44,903 bases of DNA from JBAZOO01 sp041648735. GTDB taxonomy: Bacteria > Verrucomicrobiota > Lentisphaeria > Oligosphaerales > CAITYL01. Numbering within the stretch: the stretch's first letter is position 1; each line of letters opens with the position of its first letter. Under the pieces are notes generated by a model. That model worked only from the letters and a program-made list of their open reading frames with translations, ran no database searches and was not told where the DNA came from. A program made the translations under genes and the position numbers. Positions 26,799 to 35,317 of this stretch are shown here, piece by piece. Location: positions 1-44,903 of the forward strand of contig JBAZOO010000032.1 in assembly GCA_041648735.1 (NCBI GenBank), given 5' to 3'.

Positions 26799-27383
26799 TC
26801 AGCGCTCCAGCGGATGGGTCTCCCGCCAAATCTCGTCCCGCAGCCGGGCCGCCTCCTCGTAGGCCTCCCGCCGCACAGCCGCGGCCATCTGCCGGCGCAG
26901 GAGCGAGAGGCGGTTGGCCGGCGGCGGCTGGTCGCTGCCGGCGAGACCATCGCCGTCGCCATCCCCGTCTTCCCCGGCATCCACCCCGTCATTGACCAGG
27001 ATTCCGCACTCGTCGGCGATCCCATCCTCGACCAGGATCGGCGCATGGAAGCGGATGGCCAGGGCGAGGCCATCGCTCGGCCGGCAGTCCATGGTGAAGT
27101 TGGCGTCGGGGTGGCGCAGGAAGAGGGTCGCCAGGTAGCTTCCCAGGTCCGGGCGGTGGATCTCGACGCGGAGCAAGCGGCACTCGAGCACGTCCAGCAG
27201 ATGTTTCAGCAGGTCGTGGGTCAAGGGGCGTGGCGGGCGGATCTTGTTCAGCGGCAAGGCGATCCCGTAGGCTTCGGGAATCCCGGTGAACAACGGCACG
27301 GAACGGGGATCACCCTTCAGCTTCAGGATCACCACAAACCCCTCGTTGGACAGGGTAATGTGGCTGATGTCGGCTTCCATCAT
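26799..27383 (-). CDS. Bifunctional nuclease (BFN/DUF151) domain protein with UVR motif
   Basis: A 194-residue protein. The first about 130 residues are the BFN/DUF151 fold (VILKLKGDPRSVPLFTGIPEAYGIA, in part; then CRPSDGLALAIRFHAPILV). An acidic DGD repeat linker follows (about 133-148), and the end (about 156-192) is a UvrB/UvrC-type helical motif (LRRQMAAAVRREAYEEAARLRDEI, in part). GGGAGG lies 8 bases before the first ATG. Characterised homologues bind or cleave RNA and DNA; the role in this organism is unknown. Divergent from murD. Confidence 0.8.
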   Translation of the reverse strand: MMEADISHITLSNEGFVVILKLKGDPRSVPLFTGIPEAYGIALPLNKIRPPRPLTHDLLKHLLDVLECRLLRVEIHRPDLGSYLATLFLRHPDANFTMDCRPSDGLALAIRFHAPILVEDGIADECGILVNDGVDAGEDGDGDGDGLAGSDQPPPANRLSLLRRQMAAAVRREAYEEAARLRDEIWRETHPLER

Positions 27384-27477
27384 GGCCGCATCCTCCCGTG
27401 CTTGGATGGCGGAACCTGGGACATGCCTAAACCGTGAGACCCCTTGGCCAAGGGCCGGTTCCAGCCGGCACCGGCGC

Positions 27478-27483
27478 TATAGT
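27478..27483 (+). promoter_or_regulatory. -10 box of murD, almost touching the start codon
   Basis: TATAGT ends 8 bases before the murD ATG at 27492, so a transcript from it would start at or next to the ATG. No clear -35. Confidence 0.4.
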
Positions 27484-27491
27484 ATGGCCTC

Positions 27492-28895
27492 ATGCCCCCC
27501 ACCCCGAACCCCGAATCCGCCCCGATCCGGCTGCTGATCCTCGGCTTGGGCGTCAGCGGCCTGGCCGCCGCCGAACTGGGCGCCTCCCTTGGCCTGGCCA
27601 CCGCCGTGCTCGACGCCGCCGACTCCCCCGCCCTCGGGGAGCGGGCCGAGCGGCTGCGCGAACGCGGCGTCAGCGTCCATCTCGCCTGGGGGCGCGACCA
27701 GTGGCCGGGGCCGCCGCCCGAACTGGCCGTGGTCAGCCCGGGGATCCCGCCCAGCAGCGTCCTTGGGCGGTTGGCCGCCGCCCTGCCCTGCCCGGTCATC
27801 AGCGAGCTGGAGTTCGGCTTCCGCCATCTCCGCTGCCCGGCCCTGGCCATCACCGGCACCAACGGCAAGACGACCTGCACCGAGCTGCTCACCGCCTGCC
27901 TGGCGGAGGCCGGCCTCCGGGCCGTGGCCGCCGGCAACATCGGCTACCCGCTGGCCGAGGCGGCCCGCCGCTCCGCCGACCTCGATTGGGCCGTGGTCGA
28001 GGTCAGCTCCTTTCAACTGGAAACGGCCGACCGCTTCGCCCCCCGGGCCGCCGCCGTGCTGAACATCACCCCCGACCATCTGGACCGCTATGCCGGCATG
28101 GGCACCTACGCAGCCGCCAAGGCCCGCATCCTGCGCCACCTCGCCCGGGCCGAGCAGGCGATCCTCCGCACCGAGCTGCTGGAATTGCCGGAAATCCGCG
28201 CCGCCCTGCCCGGCGCCGGCTCGCGGCCGACCCTGTTCCAGCTCGCCCCGCCCAGCGGCGGCCCCGGCCCGGCCCCCGACTATTACGTCGCCGCCGATGG
28301 CTGGCTCTGCCGCCGCGGCGAACGGCTGCTGCACCGGGACGCGCTCAAGCTCAAGGGCGGCCACAACCTCGAAAACGTCCTCGCCGTCAGCGCCCTGGCC
28401 GAACAGGCCGGCGTGCCCTTCGCCGCCATCCGGCCGGCCCTCGAACGCTTCGCCCCCAGCGCCCACCGCCTGGAGCTGGTGGCCGTCAAAAATGGAGTGC
28501 GCTACATCAACGACTCCAAGGCGACCAACCCGGATGCCCTCCAGCGCGCCCTCGAAGCGGTGGGGCCGGAAACCCGCGGCCGCGTCCTGCTCATTGCCGG
28601 CGGCCTGGACAAGGGGCTCGAGTTCTCCACCCTCCGCCCCCTGCTCGCCCGCCAGGTCAAGCAGGTGGCGCTCATCGGCAAATGCCGGGAGGCACTGGCG
28701 CAGCAATGGCGGGACATTGTATATTGCAAGGAGTTTTCGTCGTTGGCCGCCGCGGTCGAGGACGCCGTGGAGAATGCCGGGGCCGGCGACACCGTGCTCC
28801 TGTCCCCCGGCTGCGCCAGCATGGACATGTTCGTGAATTACGCCGATCGTGGGAACCAGTTCCGCGAGCTTGTGAAGAGGAGATTGGGAGAATGA
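27492..28895 (+). CDS. murD: UDP-N-acetylmuramoylalanine--D-glutamate ligase
   Basis: A 467-residue Mur ligase that adds D-Glu to the peptidoglycan precursor. The N-terminal Rossmann part opens ILGLGVSGLAAAELG. The ATP loop is ITGTNGKTTCTELL. ITPDHLDRYAGMGTYAAAK and YINDSKATNPDA are the central motifs, and LSPGCASMDMF with NYADRGNQF ends the ligase signature. No ribosome site is evident before ATG 27492, in line with a very short leader. The TGA overlaps the next ATG (28892-28895). Confidence 0.95.
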   Translation: MPPTPNPESAPIRLLILGLGVSGLAAAELGASLGLATAVLDAADSPALGERAERLRERGVSVHLAWGRDQWPGPPPELAVVSPGIPPSSVLGRLAAALPCPVISELEFGFRHLRCPALAITGTNGKTTCTELLTACLAEAGLRAVAAGNIGYPLAEAARRSADLDWAVVEVSSFQLETADRFAPRAAAVLNITPDHLDRYAGMGTYAAAKARILRHLARAEQAILRTELLELPEIRAALPGAGSRPTLFQLAPPSGGPGPAPDYYVAADGWLCRRGERLLHRDALKLKGGHNLENVLAVSALAEQAGVPFAAIRPALERFAPSAHRLELVAVKNGVRYINDSKATNPDALQRALEAVGPETRGRVLLIAGGLDKGLEFSTLRPLLARQVKQVALIGKCREALAQQWRDIVYCKEFSSLAAAVEDAVENAGAGDTVLLSPGCASMDMFVNYADRGNQFRELVKRRLGE

Positions 28896-29896
28896 TCAGC
28901 ATCCGTTCCAAAACCGTCATGGCCCTCGGCGTAGCCAGCCTGCTCCTGGCCGCCGGCTGCCGGAGTTCGAAACCGCAGGATCCCGGCCTGCTCGGCCCCC
29001 GCCAATTGGTGCCGCCCCCCGCCGTGCCCGCGCCGGCCGAAACCCCGGAACTCACCCCGCCGGCCCCCACCACCCCCGAACTCACCGCCAAGGAAGCCGC
29101 CGCCCTGGAACAGGGGCTGGCCAAGCCATCGAAGCCGGTCGCCCCGCCCGCGGTCAAGCCGCTGACCTACACGGTCAAGCCAGGCGACACCCTCTCCCGC
29201 ATCGCCACCATCCATGGCGTCAGCGTCGCCGAACTCGCCGCCTTCAACAAGATGACGGCGAAGGCGGTGCTGCGCGTTGGCCGCACCCTGCAAATCCCGC
29301 CGGGCGGCAAGTACGACGCCAAGGCCGCCGCCCGCATCCCCCGGCTGAAGAAGGTCGCGGCCAGCGCGGTGCCCAAGCCCAAGGCGCCAACGGCACCCGC
29401 CGCCGCCGCCGCCCCGGAAAAGCCGGCGGCCGCCGGCCCGGCCGCCGCCCCCACCCCCGGCGAGAAATACAAGGTGCAGCCGGGTGACAGCCTCTGGCTG
29501 ATCGCCAAGAAGCACAGTGTCCATGCCGCCGACATCCGGACCTTGAACAACCTCAAGAGCGACAGCCTGCAAGTCGGCCAGGAACTGCTCCTCCCAGCCG
29601 CCACCGGCGCGCCCGCCGCCCCGGCAACGCCGGAGATCGCGGCCCCGCCGGCCCCCGGCGCGGCCGCCGCGCCGCCGGCCGAAGTGGCCGCCCCTCCAGC
29701 CGCCACCGCCGCCGCCATCCCCAGCGACAAGACGATGGATGCCTCGGTGTTCGAGAATGAGACGCTGGAAACCATCGCCCCGATGTACGGCACCACGGTC
29801 GAAGCCATCCTGCGGCTGAACCCGCAGATCAAGGGCAACGCCGACCTCAAGCCGGGCGTCACCATCCTGAAGGTGCCGATGGCCCCGGCGCCCTGA
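28892..29896 (+). CDS. LysM-domain lipoprotein
   Basis: A 334-residue envelope protein. The lipobox LAAGC puts the acylated Cys at residue 23. Ala/Pro-rich linkers separate three LysM-type modules: YTVKPGDTLSRIATIHGVSV (about 89-132), YKVQPGDSLWLIAKKHSVHA (about 190-233) and a degenerate third (NETLETIAPMYGTTVEAIL, about 288-332). LysM modules bind N-acetylglucosamine chains of peptidoglycan. GGGAG at 28886-28890 precedes the ATG, which overlaps the murD stop, so it is translationally coupled to peptidoglycan synthesis. It probably tethers the outer membrane or regulates a wall enzyme; no enzymatic domain is present. Confidence 0.85.
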   Translation: MISIRSKTVMALGVASLLLAAGCRSSKPQDPGLLGPRQLVPPPAVPAPAETPELTPPAPTTPELTAKEAAALEQGLAKPSKPVAPPAVKPLTYTVKPGDTLSRIATIHGVSVAELAAFNKMTAKAVLRVGRTLQIPPGGKYDAKAAARIPRLKKVAASAVPKPKAPTAPAAAAAPEKPAAAGPAAAPTPGEKYKVQPGDSLWLIAKKHSVHAADIRTLNNLKSDSLQVGQELLLPAATGAPAAPATPEIAAPPAPGAAAAPPAEVAAPPAATAAAIPSDKTMDASVFENETLETIAPMYGTTVEAILRLNPQIKGNADLKPGVTILKVPMAPAP

Positions 29897-29932
29897 ACGG
29901 ACGCCCCCGATCCAGAATCCCCCACCCACCAC

Positions 29933-29961
29933 AAGGAGAACCCCGGCTTGGGGTTCTCCTT
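29933..29961 (+). terminator. Strong terminator hairpin after the LysM gene
   Basis: AAGGAGAACCCC (29933-29944), a GGCTT loop and GGGGTTCTCCTT (29950-29961) form a perfect 12-bp stem. It is the longest uninterrupted stem seen here. The trailing TTATTCGTT is only weakly T-rich. Confidence 0.75.
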
Positions 29962-29974
29962 ATTCGTTCTCCAT

Positions 29975-30913
29975 ATGGGCAACCGCCGCACCGTCACCCT
30001 CCGCCAATACCTCCGGGGCTGGCTGCAACTGCTCCGCCTCCCGAACCTGCTGACCGTGCCCGGCGATCCGCTGGCCGGCGCCGCCCTCCACGCCCTCGCC
30101 TGTGGCCAGCCACCGGAGCCGGCACGGCTGGGGCTGGGCGTCCTCGCCGCCTTCGGCTTCTACTGCGGCGGCCTGCTGCTGAACGACCTGGTGGACCTGC
30201 CCATCGACACCATCTTGCGTCCTGAACGCCCCCTGCCGCACCAGACGGTGCCGGTGGAGCAGGCCGCCCTCGCCATGATCCTCGCCTTCGGCGGCGCCCT
30301 CGGGGCCGCCTTCAGCCTCGGCTTCCACGCCGGCGCGACCGGCCTGGCGCTCCTCGCCTGCATCTTCGCCTACACCCTGGTCGGCAAGCCGCTCGGCGGC
30401 GCCGCGGCCGCCCTTTCCATGGGCTTGTGCCGCGGCCTCAGCGTCATGCTGCTGGCACCGGTCGCTGGCTGGGGTTCCTGGCCGGCGTGGCTGGCCGTCG
30501 CGGTGACGCTCTACGTGGCCGGCCTGACCGCCGTCTCGCTGAAGGAGAACCGGAGCGCCCACGTGGGTGGCCTGGCCTGGCTGCCCCTTGCGGGCGCCGC
30601 CTTGCACGGAGCCGTTTTCGCCATGGTGGCGTTCGCCCATGCGGTCAGCCTCTGGCTGCCGGGGGTCGCCGCCGCCCTGGCCATCCTCACGTTGGCGGTG
30701 GCGTTGCTGGCCGACGCCAGCCGCCGCCTGCACGGCCAAGGGCCGCGGAGTCCGCAAGAGACCCGCCGCGGCGTCGCCCGCTTCATCCATCTCCTGCCGC
30801 TGCTGCAAAGCTGGCCGCTGCTGCTGGAACCGTCCCTGGCCGGCCTCGGGCTGCTGATTGCCCTGGGCGCGCCCCTGGCGATGGCCGCCGGCCGGCGCTA
30901 TGCGGGGAGCTGA
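29975..30913 (+). CDS. UbiA-family prenyltransferase
   Basis: A 312-residue membrane protein with about 8-9 helices. The prenyl-diphosphate motif is NDLVDLPIDTILRPERPLP (NDxxDxxxD followed by the basic PERPLP typical of EboC-like members, about residues 72-90). The second Asp-rich motif is not clear; LTAVSLKENR stands in its place. Substrate unknown: quinone, heme or lipid prenylation are all possible for the family. I set the start at ATG 29975 because the earlier TTG at 29948 lies in the terminator stem. The last 16 bases overlap the convergent amidohydrolase gene. Confidence 0.7.
   Translation: MGNRRTVTLRQYLRGWLQLLRLPNLLTVPGDPLAGAALHALACGQPPEPARLGLGVLAAFGFYCGGLLLNDLVDLPIDTILRPERPLPHQTVPVEQAALAMILAFGGALGAAFSLGFHAGATGLALLACIFAYTLVGKPLGGAAAALSMGLCRGLSVMLLAPVAGWGSWPAWLAVAVTLYVAGLTAVSLKENRSAHVGGLAWLPLAGAALHGAVFAMVAFAHAVSLWLPGVAAALAILTLAVALLADASRRLHGQGPRSPQETRRGVARFIHLLPLLQSWPLLLEPSLAGLGLLIALGAPLAMAAGRRYAGS
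30745..30755. repeat. Iterated palindrome copy (GCGGAGTCCGC)
   Basis: Inside the UbiA-type gene as CCG CGG AGT CCG CAA (Pro-Arg-Ser-Pro-Gln), in a polar loop. The Ser codon AGT is uncommon in the surrounding genes. Confidence 0.5.
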
Positions 30914-31698
30914 AGCTGGAACAGCTCGGCGGCGTTGCGCCAGGCCACCCGTTCCCGTTCAGCGGGGGTGAGCGGCAGGGCCTGGAAGCGGGCCACGGCG
31001 GCGCCCAGGTCGTCCCAAGGCGTGTCGCTGGCGAACAGGACGCGTTCCGCCCCATGCCGGCGGACCATGGCCGCCAGCCGCTCGGCCGGCAGCTCGCCGG
31101 TGAAGGAAAGATCCAGCCAGACGGGGCTGCCGAGCAGCTCCCGCTCCACCTCGTCCCACATCCGCCAGCCGCCGAAGTGGGCGGCCACCAGGCGCAGACG
31201 CGGCCAGCGCTCCCGCAAGCGGCGGAAATCGGCCGGCCGGGTGCGCCAGGGCGGCGGGAAGCCAAGGTCGGCGCCGGCGTGGAGCAGCACCGGCAGCTTG
31301 AGGGTGGCGCAGCTCTCCCAGACCGGCTCCAGCCGGGGATCGTCCAAGGCAAACCCCTGGTATTCGGGATGCAGCTTGATGCCAGGCAGCCCCAGTTGCT
31401 TGACCCTGCGGAGTTCGCCGCCGAGGCCGGGCGTGTCGGGATGGACCGTGCCGAGGCTGAACACGGGGAAGCGGTTGGCGCGCGCCGCCCAATTGTTGAT
31501 CGCCAGCGTCTGCTCCGGCTTGGTGGCGATTGGGCAGTTCAGCGCGGCCATGACCCCCGCCTGGGCCAACTGCCGCTCCAGCGCCGCCCGCGTGCCGTCG
31601 CCCGCCGGCCGCAGGCCGCAGCGCGCCGCCAGGGCCGGCACCGCCGTGGCGGCGACCGCGTCGGGGAAGACATGGACATGGCAGTCGATCAAGCGCAT
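30898..31698 (-). CDS. Amidohydrolase-family metal-dependent hydrolase
   Basis: A 266-residue TIM-barrel protein. DCHVHVFPD supplies the HxH metal pair (His7, His9). GIKLHPEYQGF, LLHAGADLG, VAAHFGGW and ASDTPWDD give the later His and Asp ligands. This pattern matches the amidohydrolase-2 / TatD-like group (decarboxylases, lactonases). Substrate unknown. Its ATG lies inside the 3' end of dnaJ (10-bp overlap), so it is probably the last gene of the grpE-dnaJ operon. Confidence 0.75.
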   Translation of the reverse strand: MRLIDCHVHVFPDAVAATAVPALAARCGLRPAGDGTRAALERQLAQAGVMAALNCPIATKPEQTLAINNWAARANRFPVFSLGTVHPDTPGLGGELRRVKQLGLPGIKLHPEYQGFALDDPRLEPVWESCATLKLPVLLHAGADLGFPPPWRTRPADFRRLRERWPRLRLVAAHFGGWRMWDEVERELLGSPVWLDLSFTGELPAERLAAMVRRHGAERVLFASDTPWDDLGAAVARFQALPLTPAERERVAWRNAAELFQLQLPA

Positions 31699-32810
31699 CC
31701 CAGGAAGCGGGCGGCGCGGCGGAGGAACTCGCGCCGGCGGGGGTAGGCGGCGGCCGGAAGATCCTTGGCCGCTTCCGCCAGCCGTTCGCGCTGGGCTTTC
31801 CCCAGTTCCTTGGGCACTTCGACGACCATCCGCACCAGCAGGTCGCCGCGCCCCTGGCCCCGGGGGGAAGGCACCCCCTTGCCGCGGAGGCGGAAAGTCG
31901 TCCCCGTCTGGGTTCCGGCGGGAATGGTGATCTCGGCGGCCCCGGCCAGCGTCGGGATCTCCACCGTGCCGCCCAGGGCGGCGGTCAGCATCGGCAGCGG
32001 ATAGTCAATGCCCAGGTCATCCCCCTCCCGCTTGAACAGGTCGTGCTCGCGGACATGGAGGACGACATAGAGGTCGCCGCGGCGGCCGTTGCGCCGCCCC
32101 GCCTCCCCTTCGCCCGCGAGGCGCATCCGCGTGCCGGTGTCGACCCCGGCGGGAATGCGGACCTGCAGCCTCTTCACCCGCTCGACAATCCCTTCGCCGC
32201 GGCACTGGCGGCAGGGCTTCTCGACCACCTCGCCTTGGCCGCCGCACTGCGGGCAGCGTTGGCGGATGTGGAAGAACCCTTGCGAAACCGTCACCTGGCC
32301 GGAACCGCCGCACTGCGGGCAGCGCCGGCGGGAGCTGCCCGGCTCGCAACCGCTGCCCTGGCAATGCTCGCAGGCTTCGGCGCGGGGGATTTCGATCTCC
32401 TTCTCCGCCCCGAACACCGCCTCCTCGAAATCGATCTGCAAGTCGTAGCGCAGGTCGGCGCCGGACACGTCCGCGGCCTCCCGGCCGCCGCCGCCGAAGA
32501 AGCTGTCGAAGATGCCGCCGCCGAAGACCTGGCTGAAAATGTCGTACGGATCCATTCCGGGGCCGGCGCCGGCGGGGCCGCGCCGGCGGGTGTAGGCGTC
32601 GTGGCCGAACTGGTCGTACTGCTGCCGCTTCGGCGGGTCGCTCAGCACCTCGTAGGCGGCGGAGAGTTCCTTGAACTTCTCCTCGGCTTCCTTGTTGCCG
32701 GGATTCTTGTCCGGATGGTATTTCAGCGCCTGCTTGCGGTACGCCTTCTTGATCTCCTCCGGCGACGCGTTCCGGGGCACCCCGAGCAGTTCATAGAAAT
32801 CGGCAGCCAT
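31689..32810 (-). CDS. dnaJ: Chaperone protein DnaJ
   Basis: A 373-residue type I J-protein that stimulates DnaK. The J domain (about 1-70) has HPD at 32-34. A Gly/Phe region follows (GGGIFDSFFGGGG), then four CxxCxGxG-type zinc motifs (CEHCQGSG, CPQCGGSG, CPQCGGQG, CRQCRGEG) and the two C-terminal beta domains. The start at ATG 32810 (MAADFYELLGV) was chosen over a 39-codon upstream extension without J-domain character. It follows grpE by 14 bases; dnaK is not in the window. Confidence 0.95.
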   Translation of the reverse strand: MAADFYELLGVPRNASPEEIKKAYRKQALKYHPDKNPGNKEAEEKFKELSAAYEVLSDPPKRQQYDQFGHDAYTRRRGPAGAGPGMDPYDIFSQVFGGGIFDSFFGGGGREAADVSGADLRYDLQIDFEEAVFGAEKEIEIPRAEACEHCQGSGCEPGSSRRRCPQCGGSGQVTVSQGFFHIRQRCPQCGGQGEVVEKPCRQCRGEGIVERVKRLQVRIPAGVDTGTRMRLAGEGEAGRRNGRRGDLYVVLHVREHDLFKREGDDLGIDYPLPMLTAALGGTVEIPTLAGAAEITIPAGTQTGTTFRLRGKGVPSPRGQGRGDLLVRMVVEVPKELGKAQRERLAEAAKDLPAAAYPRRREFLRRAARFLGCA

Positions 32811-32824
32811 CTGGCGTCCCCCCG

Positions 32825-33436
32825 TCAAGAGTGTTGCGGCGCGGCGGCCCCGGCAGCCGGACCGCTGCTGACCACGACCATCGCCGGCCGGAGCAGCGTC
32901 TCGCCGCACCGGTAGCCGGCCTTCCATTGGCGCAGCACCGTGCCGGCGGGCAGCTCCGCCGACGGCTCCTCAGTCACCGCCTCGTGCTGGCGCGGATCAA
33001 ACGGCTGCCCCTCGACCACCAGCGGCTCGATCCCGAGCCCGCCCAGCACCCCCTTGAACTGCTGGTGGATCATGGTGAACCCCTGCTTGACCACGGCCGG
33101 GTCGGCACCCTTGTCGAACTGCTCCTGGGCCATCTGGAAATGGTCCATGACCGCCAGGAACTCGCGGGCGACGGCCAGCCGCTCCTGGATTCGGATCTCC
33201 TGCAAGTCCCGCTGCATCCGCTTGCGGTAGTTGTCGAAGTCGGCGCGGGCACGCAAATACTTCTCCGTCAGGTCGGCCACCTGCGCCCGCAATTCCGCCA
33301 TGGGGTCGGGCGGCGGCGCGCCGGCGGCGGGGGTGGGCGGCGCGGCGGCGGCGGCCTCTTCCGGCACCGGCAAGTCGGTGGGGACCGGCATGGTTTCGGC
33401 GGCGGGCGGCGGGGGCTGTTCGTTCGGCTTCATCAT
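32825..33436 (-). CDS. grpE: Nucleotide exchange factor GrpE
   Basis: A 203-residue DnaK partner that releases ADP. A Pro/Ala-rich leader (about 1-45) precedes the long coiled-coil helix (LRAQVADLTEKYLRARADFDNYRKRM, in part). The beta domain has FDPRQHEAVTEEPS and GTVLRQWKAGYRCGETLLRPAMVVVS. An AGGATGG lies about 6 bases before the first of two adjacent ATGs. No CIRCE inverted repeat was found upstream, so HrcA-type heat control is not supported here. Confidence 0.92.
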   Translation of the reverse strand: MMKPNEQPPPPAAETMPVPTDLPVPEEAAAAAPPTPAAGAPPPDPMAELRAQVADLTEKYLRARADFDNYRKRMQRDLQEIRIQERLAVAREFLAVMDHFQMAQEQFDKGADPAVVKQGFTMIHQQFKGVLGGLGIEPLVVEGQPFDPRQHEAVTEEPSAELPAGTVLRQWKAGYRCGETLLRPAMVVVSSGPAAGAAAPQHS

Positions 33437-33518
33437 CTAACCATCCTGAAAATCAACAATCACTGGAATGAATCGAGGCGATGCGGGGCTGGGGGAGGGG
33501 GCGCGGTGCGCCCGCCGA

Positions 33519-33535
33519 TCCGCCGCCCCGGCGGA
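33519..33535. terminator. GC-rich hairpin between the TSUP and grpE genes
   Basis: TCCGCCG (33519-33525) and CGGCGGA (33529-33535) form a perfect 7-bp stem with a CCC loop, downstream of the TSUP gene. It could be its terminator. No T-run. Confidence 0.3.
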
Positions 33536-33647
33536 CGGCGGGGCGAGGGGCGGAGCGGCCCGTACGGCCCCAGGCGCCAAAGGAATCATAATGTGGCCGG
33601 CCGCCGCCGATTTGCCACCGCGCCGCCAGAAAAGCGGCAAGGGCGGC

Positions 33648-34478
33648 TCACCCCTGGACCACCATGGCGAGGATCCGAATGCCAACGAGGCCGAGCGCCA
33701 CCGCCAAGCCGCGGATGATCCATCTTCCATGTATCCGGCTGGAAAGCCACGCCCCCGCCTGCGCCCCGAACAGGACACCCACCCCGAGGAGGGCCGTCTG
33801 CCAGGCCGAATCCCGGGAAAAGGAGCCGCTCGCGACATGGACGATGGTTCCCACCAACGCCATGATGGCCAGGATGAAGTGCGAGGTGGCCGTCGCAATG
33901 TGGACCGGGAAGTCCAGGAGCCGCACCAGGGCTGGGACATGGATGATCCCGCCCCCGATGCCGAGCAGGCTGGAGAGGTAGCCGACAACCACGCTCAGCC
34001 CCATCCCCAGCTTGAGGTCATAGGAATAAGCGTGGGCGGTGCCGTCCCGCTCCACGACCGTCCGGATGGAATGCCCTTTCCGCCGGGCTTCGGCGAGATC
34101 CCGCGTGTCGTTATTCCGGTGGAACATCAGATAGGCCGCCGCGAGGATCATCACGACGCCAAAGACGCCATTGAACTCCCGGCGCGGGATGTAGTTCGTG
34201 CTCAAGGCACCGGCAATCGCGCCAGGAATGGTGGCGGCGGCGAAGAGCCAGCCAGACTTGTAGTCAATGCGCCGCATCCTGGCGTAGGCCCATGAGCCTG
34301 ACAAGGCGTTGCAGAAGACCACGGCCAAGGAGATGCTGGTGATGGTTTCCGGATTCTGCCGCGGCTCCAGAAGCAGCAGGACGGGAACCAGGACGAAGCC
34401 GCCACCGGCGCCGATCAGCGTCCCCAGAGCCCCCACCCCAAAGCCCAACGCGACAAGCCATGGCTGGTGATCCAACAT
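33648..34478 (-). CDS. TSUP (TauE/SafE) family permease
   Basis: A 276-residue membrane protein. The family repeat appears twice: FGVGALGTLIGAGGGFVLVPVLLL (N-terminal, in part) and VGYLSSLLGIGGGIIHVPAL (middle). Members export sulfite, sulfoacetate or other small organosulfur anions; the substrate here is unknown. The start is ATG 34478 (MLDHQPWLVALGFG). The 83 in-frame codons upstream encode Arg/Gly-rich non-membrane sequence. AT-rich boxes (TATATT at 34584-34589 on the minus strand) lie about 105 bases upstream and may be its promoter. Confidence 0.8.
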   Translation of the reverse strand: MLDHQPWLVALGFGVGALGTLIGAGGGFVLVPVLLLLEPRQNPETITSISLAVVFCNALSGSWAYARMRRIDYKSGWLFAAATIPGAIAGALSTNYIPRREFNGVFGVVMILAAAYLMFHRNNDTRDLAEARRKGHSIRTVVERDGTAHAYSYDLKLGMGLSVVVGYLSSLLGIGGGIIHVPALVRLLDFPVHIATATSHFILAIMALVGTIVHVASGSFSRDSAWQTALLGVGVLFGAQAGAWLSSRIHGRWIIRGLAVALGLVGIRILAMVVQG

Positions 34479-34698
34479 CGGCCGCTTCGCCTTTCCATCC
34501 CGCCATTGCCTGGATGGCTTTGCGCTGCCACCCCTCAACAGCCTCCTTCGCCGGCAGCGCGGCAGGGGAATGACGGAAGGGGTAATATATTCTAAACTCC
34601 CCCCGCCGCCATGGCGGAAGCTTTGTCCGCCACGCCGGGGCCGCCCGGCCGGGTGTAAAACGGCGCGGCAGTGGTAAACTATGGGGCCGGCAACGGTT

Positions 34699-34709
34699 GC
34701 GGAGTCCGC
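34699..34709. repeat. Iterated palindrome copy (GCGGAGTCCGC)
   Basis: Intergenic, about 35 bases before the ACT-domain gene. With its flank it reads TTGCGGAGTCCGCGG. Confidence 0.5.
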
Positions 34710-34744
34710 GGCCCCGCCGGCCGCCAAAGGAACGGAACCCCTCC

Positions 34745-35293
34745 ATGCCCCACGAATTCGTCATTTCCATCATGGCCCGGGACCGGGTCGGCATCGTCGC
34801 CGACGTCACCGGGGCGCTGCGCGAGCTGGGCGGCAACCTGGCTGACCTGAGCCAGACCGTGCTCGGCGGCTACTTCACCATGATCTGCATCGTCGCCCTG
34901 CCCGCCACCGTCACGGCGGCGGAAGTGCGCCGGCGGCTGCGGGCGATCCAGCCGGGAGCGCCCTGGGAGGTGGGGATCCGCCCCTACCGCCCGCCACGGA
35001 AGCGCCGCCCGGGCGGCGCGCCGGGGAGCCGCTACGTCATCACCGCCTCGGGGCCCGACAAGACCGGCCTGGTCGCCACCCTCTCCGGCTTCCTCCGGGA
35101 AAAGGGGATCAACATCGAGGATCTGGCGACCCTGGTCCGGGACGAAGTCTACTGGATGGTCCTGACCGTGCGGCTGCCAGCCGGCAGCGACGTCGGCGCC
35201 CTCAAACGCGAACTGCACGCAATGATGGCGGGCGTCGGCGTCCGCTGCGAACTGATGCACCAGTCCATTTTCGATGCCACCAACGAGGTTTGA
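34745..35293 (+). CDS. Tandem ACT-domain protein (GcvR-like)
   Basis: A 182-residue cytoplasmic protein made of two ACT domains: FVISIMARDRVGIVADVTGALRELG (about 4-80) and YVITASGPDKTGLVATLSGFLREKG (about 97-178), both quoted in part. ACT domains bind amino acids or other small effectors. The two-domain layout without an enzyme resembles GcvR, which restrains the glycine-cleavage activator in enteric bacteria; no GcvA partner is visible. The ATG at 34745 has AAGGAA about 13 bases upstream. Confidence 0.8.
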   Translation: MPHEFVISIMARDRVGIVADVTGALRELGGNLADLSQTVLGGYFTMICIVALPATVTAAEVRRRLRAIQPGAPWEVGIRPYRPPRKRRPGGAPGSRYVITASGPDKTGLVATLSGFLREKGINIEDLATLVRDEVYWMVLTVRLPAGSDVGALKRELHAMMAGVGVRCELMHQSIFDATNEV

Positions 35294-35317
35294 CGCCGGT
35301 GGCTGCGCCCGGCACTT

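Noticed and set aside
29948..29974. TTG start for the UbiA-type gene
   Set aside because: It falls in the loop and right arm of the 12-bp terminator stem. The ATG at 29975 is the more sensible start.
33437..33647. CIRCE heat-shock operator upstream of grpE
   Set aside because: No TTAGCACTC-N9-GAGTGCTAA-like sequence is present.
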